Shown: one piece after another, positions 1 to 5,847 of the stretch
How the letters are laid out: every line of letters starts with the position of its first letter
Position numbering within the stretch: the first letter of the stretch is position 1
Assembly: GCA_946482165.1 (NCBI GenBank)
Contig: CAMLQS010000320.1
Span: 1-5,907, forward strand
Direction of reading: 5' to 3'
From: an uncultured Verrucomicrobiota bacterium
GTDB lineage: Bacteria; Verrucomicrobiota; Verrucomicrobiae; Opitutales; Opitutaceae
Length of the DNA stretch: 5,907 bases
Translations under genes and position numbers: made by a program
Notes under the pieces: model-generated
The model's database searches: none
Told to the model about the DNA's origin: nothing
What the model saw: the letters and a program-made list of their open reading frames with translations, nothing else

Positions 1-36
1 CGCCTCCGCCGGACCAAGTTATTTACAAGACACGGC

Positions 37-1455
37 CTAATCGACGAGGAGGATCTTCTGCACCGAGACGTAGTCGCCCTTGCTGCCGTAGGTGGCGGTT
101 TTCGCCTGCCAGTGGAAACGTTCGCCGAGGACCGTGACGGTGAGCGTGTAATCGCCGCGCGAGAGCTTCGGACTGAGGAACTTCATCGAGGCTTCGTCGT
201 AGAGGCAGTAGGTCTCGATGATCGTGGTGAGGACGACCTCGCCCTTGGCATCTTTGATCTGAACCTGGCCGAAGCCACCGTCGGAGCGGGCGACTCCGAA
301 GAGCCCGATCTGGGTGCCAGTAAAGGGAATCGTGAGCGTGCCTCCCTTTGCGTCGGAGCGGAGATCGGAGCGGGCGTCGGCGTCGGAGCAGGGCTTCCAA
401 TCTTCGGTGTGGCTGATTCCGTCGAGAGCGCGAATGTCGAGCAAGCGGCCTTCGAGCGTGGCGGGAGACCAGCGGCCGGTGTCGGTATCGACCGTCCAGC
501 TTGGGTAATACTCGGGCAAGGACATGCGGCCGTCGGCGTCGAAGTGGATCGGTTGCCAGACATAGGTCGCGGCGGAGTTCTGGCGCGGGTGGGCCCAGCG
601 GTCGCCCATGAACATCCAGGTGGTCGTCTCGGAGCCGACGATCGGCAGGACGAACGTCGTCTGGGAATTCCAGGTGAGCGTGCGCTCGGGGGCGAAGTTT
701 CCGCGCGCTTCCCACGGTCCGGAGAGAGACTTTGCGGTGAGGTAGGTGTTGTCGTTGCGTTCCCACGCGGTGAGGCCGGAGCCGAGCCAATAGTAGCGGC
801 CTTCGCGCTTGAAGATCGCGGGGGACTCGAAGCCGCGCGCGATGCTTTTGACGACATGTTCGATGGCGGTTTTGTAGTCGTCGCTCAGGCGATAGAGGCT
901 GCCGGAGTGGATGATGAGATAGCCGGAGCCGTCGTCGTCCTGGAAGACGCCCATGTCCCATTTCTTGATGACGCCGCCGTTGGACAAGAGCGGACCTTGG
1001 AAGGCGTAGGGGCCGGCTACGTTCGCGGAGGTGGCGTAGCCGACGGCGGGGTCTTTGTAGTTCGCGTCGTCGGTGTGCATGAACATGACGAACTCGCCGG
1101 TCTTCGGGCACTTCATCACCTTCGGACGCTCGCCCACGCGGGTTGGGCCGAGGCGCCCGTTTTTTTGCCGGGGCAGGGCGATGGTTTCGAAGGTCCAGTT
1201 GATGAGGTCGGAAGAGGAGTAACAGCTGAAGCCCGCGAATTCGTTGCCGTGGTCGCGCTTGAATTCGCCGAAGAGGTAGTAGCGATCGCCTTCCTTGAGG
1301 ATGCCCGCGCCGCGGGCGCTGACGACGTTTCCATTCTGATCGTGCCAGGCGACGCCGGAATGGATGGCGTCGAGAGGCGCGATGCGGGGCGCGCCGAGGG
1401 CCCACGCGGAAGCGAGGAACAGAAAAGCGAGGGTCGAGAGGAGGCCTAGGCGCAT
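37..1455 (-). CDS. Secreted glycoside hydrolase family 43-like protein with C-terminal beta-sandwich domain
   Basis: A 472-residue exported enzyme, probably an exo-acting hydrolase of galactose- or arabinose-containing polysaccharide. Seen: a signal peptide (residues 1-21, hydrophobic core LLSTLAFLFLASAWA, likely cut after ALG); a five-bladed-propeller-type region at about 35-325 with GAGILKEGDRYYLFGE (49-64), ERPKV (109-113), WDMGVFQDDDGSGYL (166-180), ESPAIFKREGRYYWLGSG (210-227) and FMGDRW (282-287); then a roughly 115-residue beta-rich module (about 355-472, including LTIPFTGTQIGLFG) resembling carbohydrate-binding or accessory beta-sandwiches. Family knowledge: these motifs and their spacing match GH43 subfamilies 24/34. 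Glu109, Glu210 and Gln265 fit the modulator, acid and Gln base of exo-beta-1,3-galactanases. The usual His of the N-terminal HGGG motif is Arg here (ARGAG). The ATG is chosen because it directly precedes the signal peptide; no good Shine-Dalgarno sequence precedes it. Substrate is inferred; GH43-like assignment is fairly sure. Confidence 0.88.
   Translation of the reverse strand: MRLGLLSTLAFLFLASAWALGAPRIAPLDAIHSGVAWHDQNGNVVSARGAGILKEGDRYYLFGEFKRDHGNEFAGFSCYSSSDLINWTFETIALPRQKNGRLGPTRVGERPKVMKCPKTGEFVMFMHTDDANYKDPAVGYATSANVAGPYAFQGPLLSNGGVIKKWDMGVFQDDDGSGYLIIHSGSLYRLSDDYKTAIEHVVKSIARGFESPAIFKREGRYYWLGSGLTAWERNDNTYLTAKSLSGPWEARGNFAPERTLTWNSQTTFVLPIVGSETTTWMFMGDRWAHPRQNSAATYVWQPIHFDADGRMSLPEYYPSWTVDTDTGRWSPATLEGRLLDIRALDGISHTEDWKPCSDADARSDLRSDAKGGTLTIPFTGTQIGLFGVARSDGGFGQVQIKDAKGEVVLTTIIETYCLYDEASMKFLSPKLSRGDYTLTVTVLGERFHWQAKTATYGSKGDYVSVQKILLVD
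1393..1455 (-). other. Signal peptide of the GH43-like enzyme
   Basis: Codons 1-21 encode a short basic N-terminus (Arg2), a hydrophobic stretch of about 14 residues, and a small-residue cleavage site (A-L-G before Ala22). This is a standard Sec signal peptide, not a lipoprotein signal, since there is no Cys near the cleavage site. The mature enzyme is therefore expected in the periplasm or outside the cell. Confidence 0.75.
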
Positions 1456-1496
1456 GACGAGGGAGAGCTTGTGAGAGGGCGAGCAGGAGGGGCGAG

Positions 1497-1646
1497 TCAG
1501 CGTTTCAGGGGCGGCGTCATCCGCGGAGGCCGGATGGAGCCGCGGGCGGAGGGATCGGCGTGGAAAGCGGGCAGAATGGGGTTTTGCGCAGAAAGAGAAA
1601 GAGGTGCGGTCAGCGCCAGCGACGCGGCGAGTCGGCGGGTGTTCAT
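1497..1646 (-). pseudogene. N-terminal remnant of a second, different GH43 glycoside hydrolase
   Basis: Starting at an ATG at 1646, 49 codons encode a signal-peptide-like stretch (MNTRRLAASLALTAPLSLSA) followed at once by QNPILPAFHADPSAR. NPxLPxFxxDPS is the characteristic start of mature GH43 enzymes, and its Asp is normally the catalytic base. After SAR the family pattern (a hydrophobic strand with Tyr-Tyr and a Thr-Asp) is absent: about 14 unrelated residues (GSIRPPRMTPPLKR) follow, then a TGA at 1497. The rest of a normal enzyme, about 280 residues or more, is missing, and the intact GH43-like gene starts 41 bases further on. The sequence differs from the N-terminus of that gene, so it is not a simple duplicate. 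I infer a gene eroded by deletion. Alternatives are a short secreted peptide or chance, but chance is unlikely to give signal peptide plus motif in correct order. Confidence 0.62.
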
Positions 1647-1700
1647 TGTCGGGGCGCAGGGATAGATGTCGCGCGGCCGCGCAGCCACAACGGCCGGTAT

Positions 1701-1715
1701 TTCGTATCGTGCGAA
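1701..1715. promoter_or_regulatory. Candidate operator (imperfect inverted repeat) in the divergent regulator-hydrolase intergenic region
   Basis: TTCGTATCGTGCGAA has arms TTCGTA and TGCGAA, which pair at five of six positions around a 3-base centre. It lies between the minus-strand hydrolase unit and the plus-strand LacI-type gene, 46 bases before the regulator start, where an autoregulatory LacI/GalR operator would be expected. LacI-family operators are usually CG-centred palindromes, and this one is odd-length, so the assignment is tentative. A perfect 12-bp palindrome, GCGCGGCCGCGC (1671-1682), lies close by and is an alternative, though it may only reflect GC content. Confidence 0.3.
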
Positions 1716-1760
1716 TCGGCGGGGCTCGACGCGCTTCGTTTGGCGCGCACAGGCTCGAAC

Positions 1761-2810
1761 ATGCCCCGAAAGCCCAACCTGCGCGATTTGGCGAAACAGC
1801 TCGCGGTGTCCCCGACGACGGTCTCGGAGGCCTTGCGCGGGCTGCCCCGAGTGAACGCGGCCACGCGGGAGCGGGTGCGGCGGGCGGCGGCGGAGATGGG
1901 CTATGCGCCCAACCGGCTGGTCGGCGCGGTGATGTCGGAGTTGCGACGGGCGCGGGCCGATTCGTTCCGCGGGACGCTGGCCGCGCTGGACTTCGACGCG
2001 GCGGCGCGGCGCTCGGAGGGGGCCAACTCCTTTCACGCGGAACTCGTCGCCGGGGCGAGGAGGGGGGCGGAGGCGCTGGGTTTCAAGATGGACCGGCTCG
2101 GGGCGGAGGCGGGGAGCATGCCGCGCGAGCGGCTGCGGAAGATCGTCAAGGCGCGCGGAGTGCGCGGCGTGTTGGTGCTGCCGATGATGGAGCCGGATTT
2201 TGCCGGGCTGGATTTCGAGGGGGCGGCGGTGATCTACGCGGACCTCGCCTCGGGTCGGGGCGCTCCGCACTCGATTTGCGCGGATCATTACGGCGCGATG
2301 ATGCTGGCGATGGAGAAGGTGCGCGAGCTGGGCTACCGCCGCCCGGGCGTGGTGCTCCAGGACGTGCATGACCGGCGGCTTTTGCATCGATGGGAGGCGG
2401 GACACGCGATGTTTCGCGCGCACCAGGGGACGGAACGGGGAATGCGTTGTCCGCCGGCTTGCGTGCTGCGCTACCTGCGCGGGGATGGCTTCGACGCGCG
2501 ACGATTTCTGGAGTGGTTCGCGAAGTGCGGGTGCGACGTGATCATCTCGCATCATCCGCGGGTGAAGACACTGATGGAGGAGGCCGGGGCGCGAGTGCCG
2601 GAGACGCACGGTTTTTGCGCGCTCAACGTGATCAACTGCGCGTATCCCTGCGCGGGCCTGGACCTGCGTCCGGGGCTGTTGGGCGAGCGCGCGGCGGAGC
2701 TTCTGGTCGGGCAGGTGCTGCGCAACGAGGCGGGCCTGCCGGAGCGTCCGCTCACGACGACGATGCCGGTGGACTGGGTGGACGGGCCTACGCTGCGCGC
2801 GAAGGCGTGA
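1761..2810 (+). CDS. LacI/GalR-family DNA-binding transcriptional regulator
   Basis: A 349-residue cytoplasmic repressor-type protein, the usual length for the family. Seen: an N-terminal helix-turn-helix, LRDLAKQLAVSPTTVSEAL (7-25), then RVNAATRERVRRAAAEMGYAPN (30-51), the classic LacI-type DNA-binding domain. The hinge segment reads NRLVGAVMSELRRAR, lacking the usual Ala-Arg-Ser-Leu pattern. Residues from about 70 onward form a periplasmic-binding-protein-like effector domain (GTLAALDF, then GVRGVLVLPM at 133-142, ending in PLTTTMPVDWVDGPTL). The open frame extends 67 codons upstream without family similarity, so the ATG at 1761, directly before the helix-turn-helix, is the start. Only a weak AGG precedes it, seven bases upstream. 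It is divergent from the GH43-like gene and remnant, so I infer that it controls that unit and perhaps itself in response to a released sugar. The effector is unknown. Confidence 0.93.
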   Translation: MPRKPNLRDLAKQLAVSPTTVSEALRGLPRVNAATRERVRRAAAEMGYAPNRLVGAVMSELRRARADSFRGTLAALDFDAAARRSEGANSFHAELVAGARRGAEALGFKMDRLGAEAGSMPRERLRKIVKARGVRGVLVLPMMEPDFAGLDFEGAAVIYADLASGRGAPHSICADHYGAMMLAMEKVRELGYRRPGVVLQDVHDRRLLHRWEAGHAMFRAHQGTERGMRCPPACVLRYLRGDGFDARRFLEWFAKCGCDVIISHHPRVKTLMEEAGARVPETHGFCALNVINCAYPCAGLDLRPGLLGERAAELLVGQVLRNEAGLPERPLTTTMPVDWVDGPTLRAKA

Positions 2811-2915
2811 AGTCTTCGGAGGCCGGCGTTGCAACGCGCGGGGCCTGGAGGCGATTCGGCGGGCGGGCCGAGGCGTGGCGTATGTGAAAAATGGATACTT
2901 GGCGCGCCGGAGGGA

Positions 2916-5498
2916 CTATTTGGCGGCGTTCTCCGTCAAGACGGCTTGCGCGGCGTTTTCGATCAAGGCGGCGGATTCTTTCGGGGAAAAGTGGTCGTGG
3001 GTCTCGAGCCAGGCGCGGGCGGCCGGGGCGTCGGATTTGAGCCAGCGGAAGAGATGCGACCTCAGGGCGGTCTTTCGGAGCGTGTCGTCCCGGATATGGA
3101 CAAGGTAATCCGCTTTGGCGGCGGGGAGCGCTTCCGCCGCGGCTTCGGAGGCGAGGGCGCCGACGGCGGCGGCTCGGTAGCTCGGATCGGTGAGCGTCTC
3201 CGCCCAGCGGAGGGCGGCGAGAGGGTCCTGGCGCGACCAGGCGGCGGTGGCGGCGGTGAGCGCGGAGTGGGTGCGCGCGAGGTGTTCGGGCATGCCGTTG
3301 AGGCTGGTGTATCGCGGACCGAAGTCGTGCTGGAGCATGGTCAGAAGCGACATCTTGTCCTCAAGTTCCTTTGGGACGGGCGTGACGAATGTGCCCAACC
3401 AGCGCGCGGCGGCGGCGGGATCGGTTTTGGCCCAGGCGGTGGCGATGCGCGGCATGGAGTCGGCGCGGCTCTGCGCGTCGGGAAGCGCCTGCCAGCGAGC
3501 GGCGGCGCCGACGGGGTCGGAGGCGGCGAGGGCGCCGAGAAACACGGACTCGACCTTGGCGCTGGCGCCGGCGAGCGAGGGGTGGTCGCCCTGGGCTTGC
3601 AGCCACGCGAGCGCGGCGTCGGGAGCGGATTCGGCCCAGGCGGCGAGGCGGGGCGCGAGGAGATCGTCAAGGCCCTGGCTGGGCGGCAGGCGCAGCGCGG
3701 AGGAGAAGTAGCGCGCGGCTCGCTCGGGGTCCGCGAGGTTGGGCTGGATTTGGGCGAGGAGGTCGATTTTCTGGCCTGCGTCCGGCATGGTGTCGAGCCA
3801 CTCGAAGGCGGCGGCGGGTTCGCGAAAGGCCCAGAACTTGACGATATCACCAAGGAGAGCGCTCGGCGCGGAAAGCTCGGTGGAGCGGGTGAGCGAATCT
3901 AGCGCGGAGCGCGGGTCGGGCAGCATCCGGATGGCGGAGGTCATTTGAGAGACCGCGTCGCGCGAGGGAAATTGGTCGAAGGACGTGAGCCAGGCGTAGG
4001 CGGCCGCGGCGTCGACGGCGGCCCAGGCGGTGAGACCTTGCTGAAGCTCCACGCGGTGTTTGTTGGAGTCGCTGCCGACGAGGGGGGCTCCGAGCGCGCG
4101 CATCGCGTCGGCGGGCGCTTTTTTGCACCAAGCGCGGAGTAGGTCCCGCCGGGCGGCGTCGAAGAACTCGGGGCCGCGTTCGTCGGCGAGGGCGACGGCG
4201 CGATGCGGGTCGGTCTCGGCGAGGCGGGCGAGGGCGTTTCGCAGGCAGCGTTGGCGAGAATCAGGATCGGGAAGCGTGTCGGCCCAGGCGTAGGCGGCGG
4301 CGAAATCGAGGCCGGCCCACGCGGAGGCGGACTGGAGGCAAAAGCGTGCGCGCTCGGTCGCGTCGTAGGTGCCACCGAGGGGGAACGCAGACGCCCAGCG
4401 GCCGGCGTCGGCGGGGGCGCGCCCGAGCCATGCCTCGAAGGCGATGGGGCGAAGGAGGCGCGGATCGTCGCCAGGGGCGCCGGCGAGGGCGGAGAGGAGG
4501 CGAGGGAAAAGCCCGGCCGGGAGATTTTTTAGCAGGGCCCGGAGGGACTCGGAGCGCTTGAAAAATTCGGCGGGCGGGGCGGGGGTGAGCGCGGAGGCGA
4601 GCCAGGCTTCGAGAGCGGCGGAGGCTTTGTCCGGGACGGGGAGCGCGGGGGGATGGCTCGCGGCGAGATCGGCCGGAGACGAAGCGGAGGAGGAGGCGGC
4701 GGTCCGGGGCGATGCGGCCGGGCGTTGGTAGAGCAACACGCCGACGGAGAACACGGTGGCCGCGCCGACGAGGCCGACGGCGATTTTGGCGGTGCCCGCG
4801 AGCCCGCCGAGGCCGGTGGCGGCGCCGACGAATGCGGCGGAGGTGGCGGACGCGGCGGCGAGGGATGTGACGGTGACGTGGGTCGCGAGGCAGGCGGGCA
4901 CGCCGGCGAGGGCGGGTTGGGCGAGGGCGAGGCCGAGGGCGGAGGCGGTGGAGACGAGACCGCGGCGGGCGAGGGTGGAGCGCAGTTTCTCCAAGGCGCG
5001 ATTCACGCGCAGGCGCGCGGCGTCCTCGTTCAGGGAAAGAGCGGCGCCGAGTTCGGAGTAGGAGCGGTTCTCGAAAAAGCGCAGCAGCACGGCGGCGCGG
5101 TCGCGCTCGCCGAGGCTTTGCAATGCGTCGTCGATCAGCGGGCGGAGGCGTTGCCAGTCGGCGGCGGGGTCGGGCGCGAGATCGGTGTAGTTCATCGAGT
5201 AGGCCTCCTGCTCGCGGGTGCGACGGCGCAGCTCGGCGCGGCGCAGGTTGTTGGCGGCGTAGCGCGTGCTGGTGTGGAGCCAGGAGACGAGCAAGGGGCG
5301 GCGGGAGAGCGCGGCGGCCTTGCGCGCGAGATCGGTGAAGACGAGCTGGGCGACCTCCTCGGCGCGGTGGTCGTCGCCGTTGGTCTGACGAAGCGCCGCG
5401 TGGTAGACCAAGCCGAGGTGGCGGCGCACGAGTTCGGCAAAGGCGTCTTGCGAGCCTTCGACGGCGTAGCTTCGGAGAAGGGTGGCGTCATCTTTCAT
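2916..5498 (-). CDS. ECF-type RNA polymerase sigma factor fused to a membrane anchor and a long helical-repeat domain
   Basis: An 860-residue protein, against about 180-200 for an ordinary ECF sigma factor. Residues 10-90 are sigma region 2 (DAFAELVRRHLGLVYHAALR, then AEEVAQLVFTDLARKA and SWLHTSTRYAANNLRR), binding RNA polymerase and the -10 element. Residues 115-178 are region 4 (SLGERDRAAVLLRFFENRSYSELG, helix-turn-helix to about 176) for the -35 element. Residues 181-234 are Ala/Gly-rich and hydrophobic, and 238-257 (KIAVGLVGAATVFSVGVLLY) look like a true membrane span. A Pro/Ala/Ser linker (258-290) leads to about 500 residues of Trp-Ala-rich helical repeats, presumably on the other side of the membrane. 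There is no separate anti-sigma gene in the window, so the tail may regulate the sigma domain or sense a partner; this is inference. The ATG at 5498 has a strong GGAGG seven bases upstream. It converges with the LacI-type gene across 105 bases. Sigma assignment is firm; tail function unknown. Confidence 0.92.
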   Translation of the reverse strand: MKDDATLLRSYAVEGSQDAFAELVRRHLGLVYHAALRQTNGDDHRAEEVAQLVFTDLARKAAALSRRPLLVSWLHTSTRYAANNLRRAELRRRTREQEAYSMNYTDLAPDPAADWQRLRPLIDDALQSLGERDRAAVLLRFFENRSYSELGAALSLNEDAARLRVNRALEKLRSTLARRGLVSTASALGLALAQPALAGVPACLATHVTVTSLAAASATSAAFVGAATGLGGLAGTAKIAVGLVGAATVFSVGVLLYQRPAASPRTAASSSASSPADLAASHPPALPVPDKASAALEAWLASALTPAPPAEFFKRSESLRALLKNLPAGLFPRLLSALAGAPGDDPRLLRPIAFEAWLGRAPADAGRWASAFPLGGTYDATERARFCLQSASAWAGLDFAAAYAWADTLPDPDSRQRCLRNALARLAETDPHRAVALADERGPEFFDAARRDLLRAWCKKAPADAMRALGAPLVGSDSNKHRVELQQGLTAWAAVDAAAAYAWLTSFDQFPSRDAVSQMTSAIRMLPDPRSALDSLTRSTELSAPSALLGDIVKFWAFREPAAAFEWLDTMPDAGQKIDLLAQIQPNLADPERAARYFSSALRLPPSQGLDDLLAPRLAAWAESAPDAALAWLQAQGDHPSLAGASAKVESVFLGALAASDPVGAAARWQALPDAQSRADSMPRIATAWAKTDPAAAARWLGTFVTPVPKELEDKMSLLTMLQHDFGPRYTSLNGMPEHLARTHSALTAATAAWSRQDPLAALRWAETLTDPSYRAAAVGALASEAAAEALPAAKADYLVHIRDDTLRKTALRSHLFRWLKSDAPAARAWLETHDHFSPKESAALIENAAQAVLTENAAK
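2994..4445 (-). repeat. Protein-level W-A-x-x-D-P-x-A-A-x-x-W helical repeat array in the sigma factor tail
   Basis: Residues 352-835 contain about eleven degenerate copies of a unit that reads roughly AWAxxDPxAAxxWxxxLxD. Clear copies are AWAGLDFAAAYAWADTLPD (393-411), AWAAVDAAAAYAWLTSFD (491-508), FWAFREPAAAFEWLDTMPD (555-573), AWAESAPDAALAWLQAQGD (620-638), AWAKTDPAAAARWLGTF (688-704), AWSRQDPLAALRWAETLTD (753-771) and RWLKSDAPAARAWLETHD (818-835). Weaker ones are near 356, 425, 457 and 656. Spacing is irregular, about 32-66 residues. The pattern suggests paired helices stacking into a TPR- or HEAT-like solenoid, a type common in Verrucomicrobia proteins, usually for protein-protein contact. 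Confidence 0.75.
4728..4787 (-). other. Predicted transmembrane segment of the sigma factor fusion
   Basis: Codons 238-257 encode a roughly 20-residue hydrophobic stretch starting with a Lys and followed by Gln-Arg-Pro, between the DNA-binding region and the Pro/Ala/Ser linker. With the sigma regions necessarily cytoplasmic, a single span would place the repeat tail in the periplasm. The preceding Ala/Gly-rich part (181-234) could contain a second span, which would reverse this, so topology is uncertain. Confidence 0.65.
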
Positions 5499-5505
5499 GA
5501 GGTTT

Positions 5506-5510
5506 CCTCC
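5506..5510 (-). promoter_or_regulatory. Strong Shine-Dalgarno sequence of the sigma factor gene
   Basis: On the minus strand GGAGG stands seven bases before the ATG at 5498, an ideal spacing, and it fixes the start codon. The GH43-like gene and the LacI-type gene in the same window have no comparable site. Confidence 0.8.
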
Positions 5511-5548
5511 ATTACATCCGCCGCGGACGAAACCGAACAGAGGCGCGG

Positions 5549-5570
5549 AGAATTTATTATTTATGACCCG
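5549..5570 (-). promoter_or_regulatory. AT-rich island, possible promoter of the sigma factor gene
   Basis: Reading on the minus strand, GGGTCATAAATAATAAATTC is the only strongly AT-rich stretch of this size in the region and lies about 55-70 bases before the sigma factor start, where a -10 element would fall. CATAAA is a 4/6 match to TATAAT, with a poor -35 candidate (TTTCCG) 17 bases upstream. The location and base composition are the evidence, not the hexamers. The stop codon of the doubtful upstream open frame lies within it. Confidence 0.35.
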
Positions 5571-5845
5571 TGATGCCGGTGACGGAAAACTTCGACCGCC
5601 GCGCCTGCCGATTCGGGCGGAGGATCGGAGACGAACGGCGAATACGTCGAGACCGCGTCGTGAATCGTGTGGAGCAGGCCTACGAAGATCAGCGAGCCGG
5701 CGACATCGTGGCGCAGGCCGAGCACGCAGCCGGTGAAAACATCGAGACGATGCCGGCCGGGGCGAAGGGCCGCACGCCCGGTGGTGGCTGGTGGCGGGGA
5801 AGTCGCTGCGCGCCAGGCGGGACTGCGGGGGGAGGCGGAACGCAC
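5561..5845 (-). CDS. Doubtful small hypothetical protein
   Basis: An ATG-started frame of 94 codons in the otherwise unassigned 349-base stretch upstream of the sigma factor gene. The first third is Pro/Ala/Arg-rich and unconvincing. The middle (GCVLGLRHDVAGSLIFVGLL, about residues 39-58) is hydrophobic and resembles a membrane or buried segment. By hand count, roughly 75% of third positions in the latter two thirds are G or C, the first positions are equally GC-rich, and the second positions much less so; this fits coding in this register on either strand. The plus strand in the same register is also open from 5573 to the window end but is Arg-rich and looks like a shadow. No family is recognised and no Shine-Dalgarno sequence is evident. 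It may simply be intergenic DNA. Confidence 0.22.
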   Translation of the reverse strand: MRSASPRSPAWRAATSPPPATTGRAALRPGRHRLDVFTGCVLGLRHDVAGSLIFVGLLHTIHDAVSTYSPFVSDPPPESAGAAVEVFRHRHHGS

Positions 5846-5847
5846 GC

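Noticed and set aside
1..36. Possible feature at the left edge
   Set aside because: There are only 36 bases beyond the hydrolase stop codon, with no hairpin, T-run or open frame that can be supported.
112..1449. A 445-codon plus-strand open frame antisense to the GH43-like gene
   Set aside because: It shows no family motif and has a Glu/Gly/Ala/Val-rich composition; the opposite strand has a signal peptide and clear GH43 motifs.
1560..1760. An N-terminal extension of 67 codons for the LacI-type regulator
   Set aside because: The extension is Arg/Gly/Ser-rich without similarity to the family, overlaps the GH43 remnant on the other strand, and the helix-turn-helix begins directly after the ATG at 1761.
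1497..2834. A 445-codon minus-strand open frame antisense to the LacI-type gene
   Set aside because: Its first ~395 codons are Arg/His/Pro-rich and lie exactly antisense to a convincing LacI-family protein, the usual shadow in GC-rich DNA. Only its last 49 codons (1497-1646) carry a recognisable signal peptide and GH43 motif, and these are reported separately.
2811..2915. A bidirectional terminator between the convergent repressor and sigma genes
   Set aside because: The 12-bp palindrome GCGTTGCAACGC (2826-2837) can form only a 4-bp stem with a 4-base loop, and no T-run follows on either strand. Nothing else in the gap gives a stable hairpin with a U-tract.
2829..3902. Plus-strand open frames antisense to the sigma factor gene (also 4653-5573)
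   Set aside because: They are Gly/Arg/Glu-rich low-complexity translations mirroring Ala/Pro/Ser codons on the coding strand, with no domain or ribosome binding site.
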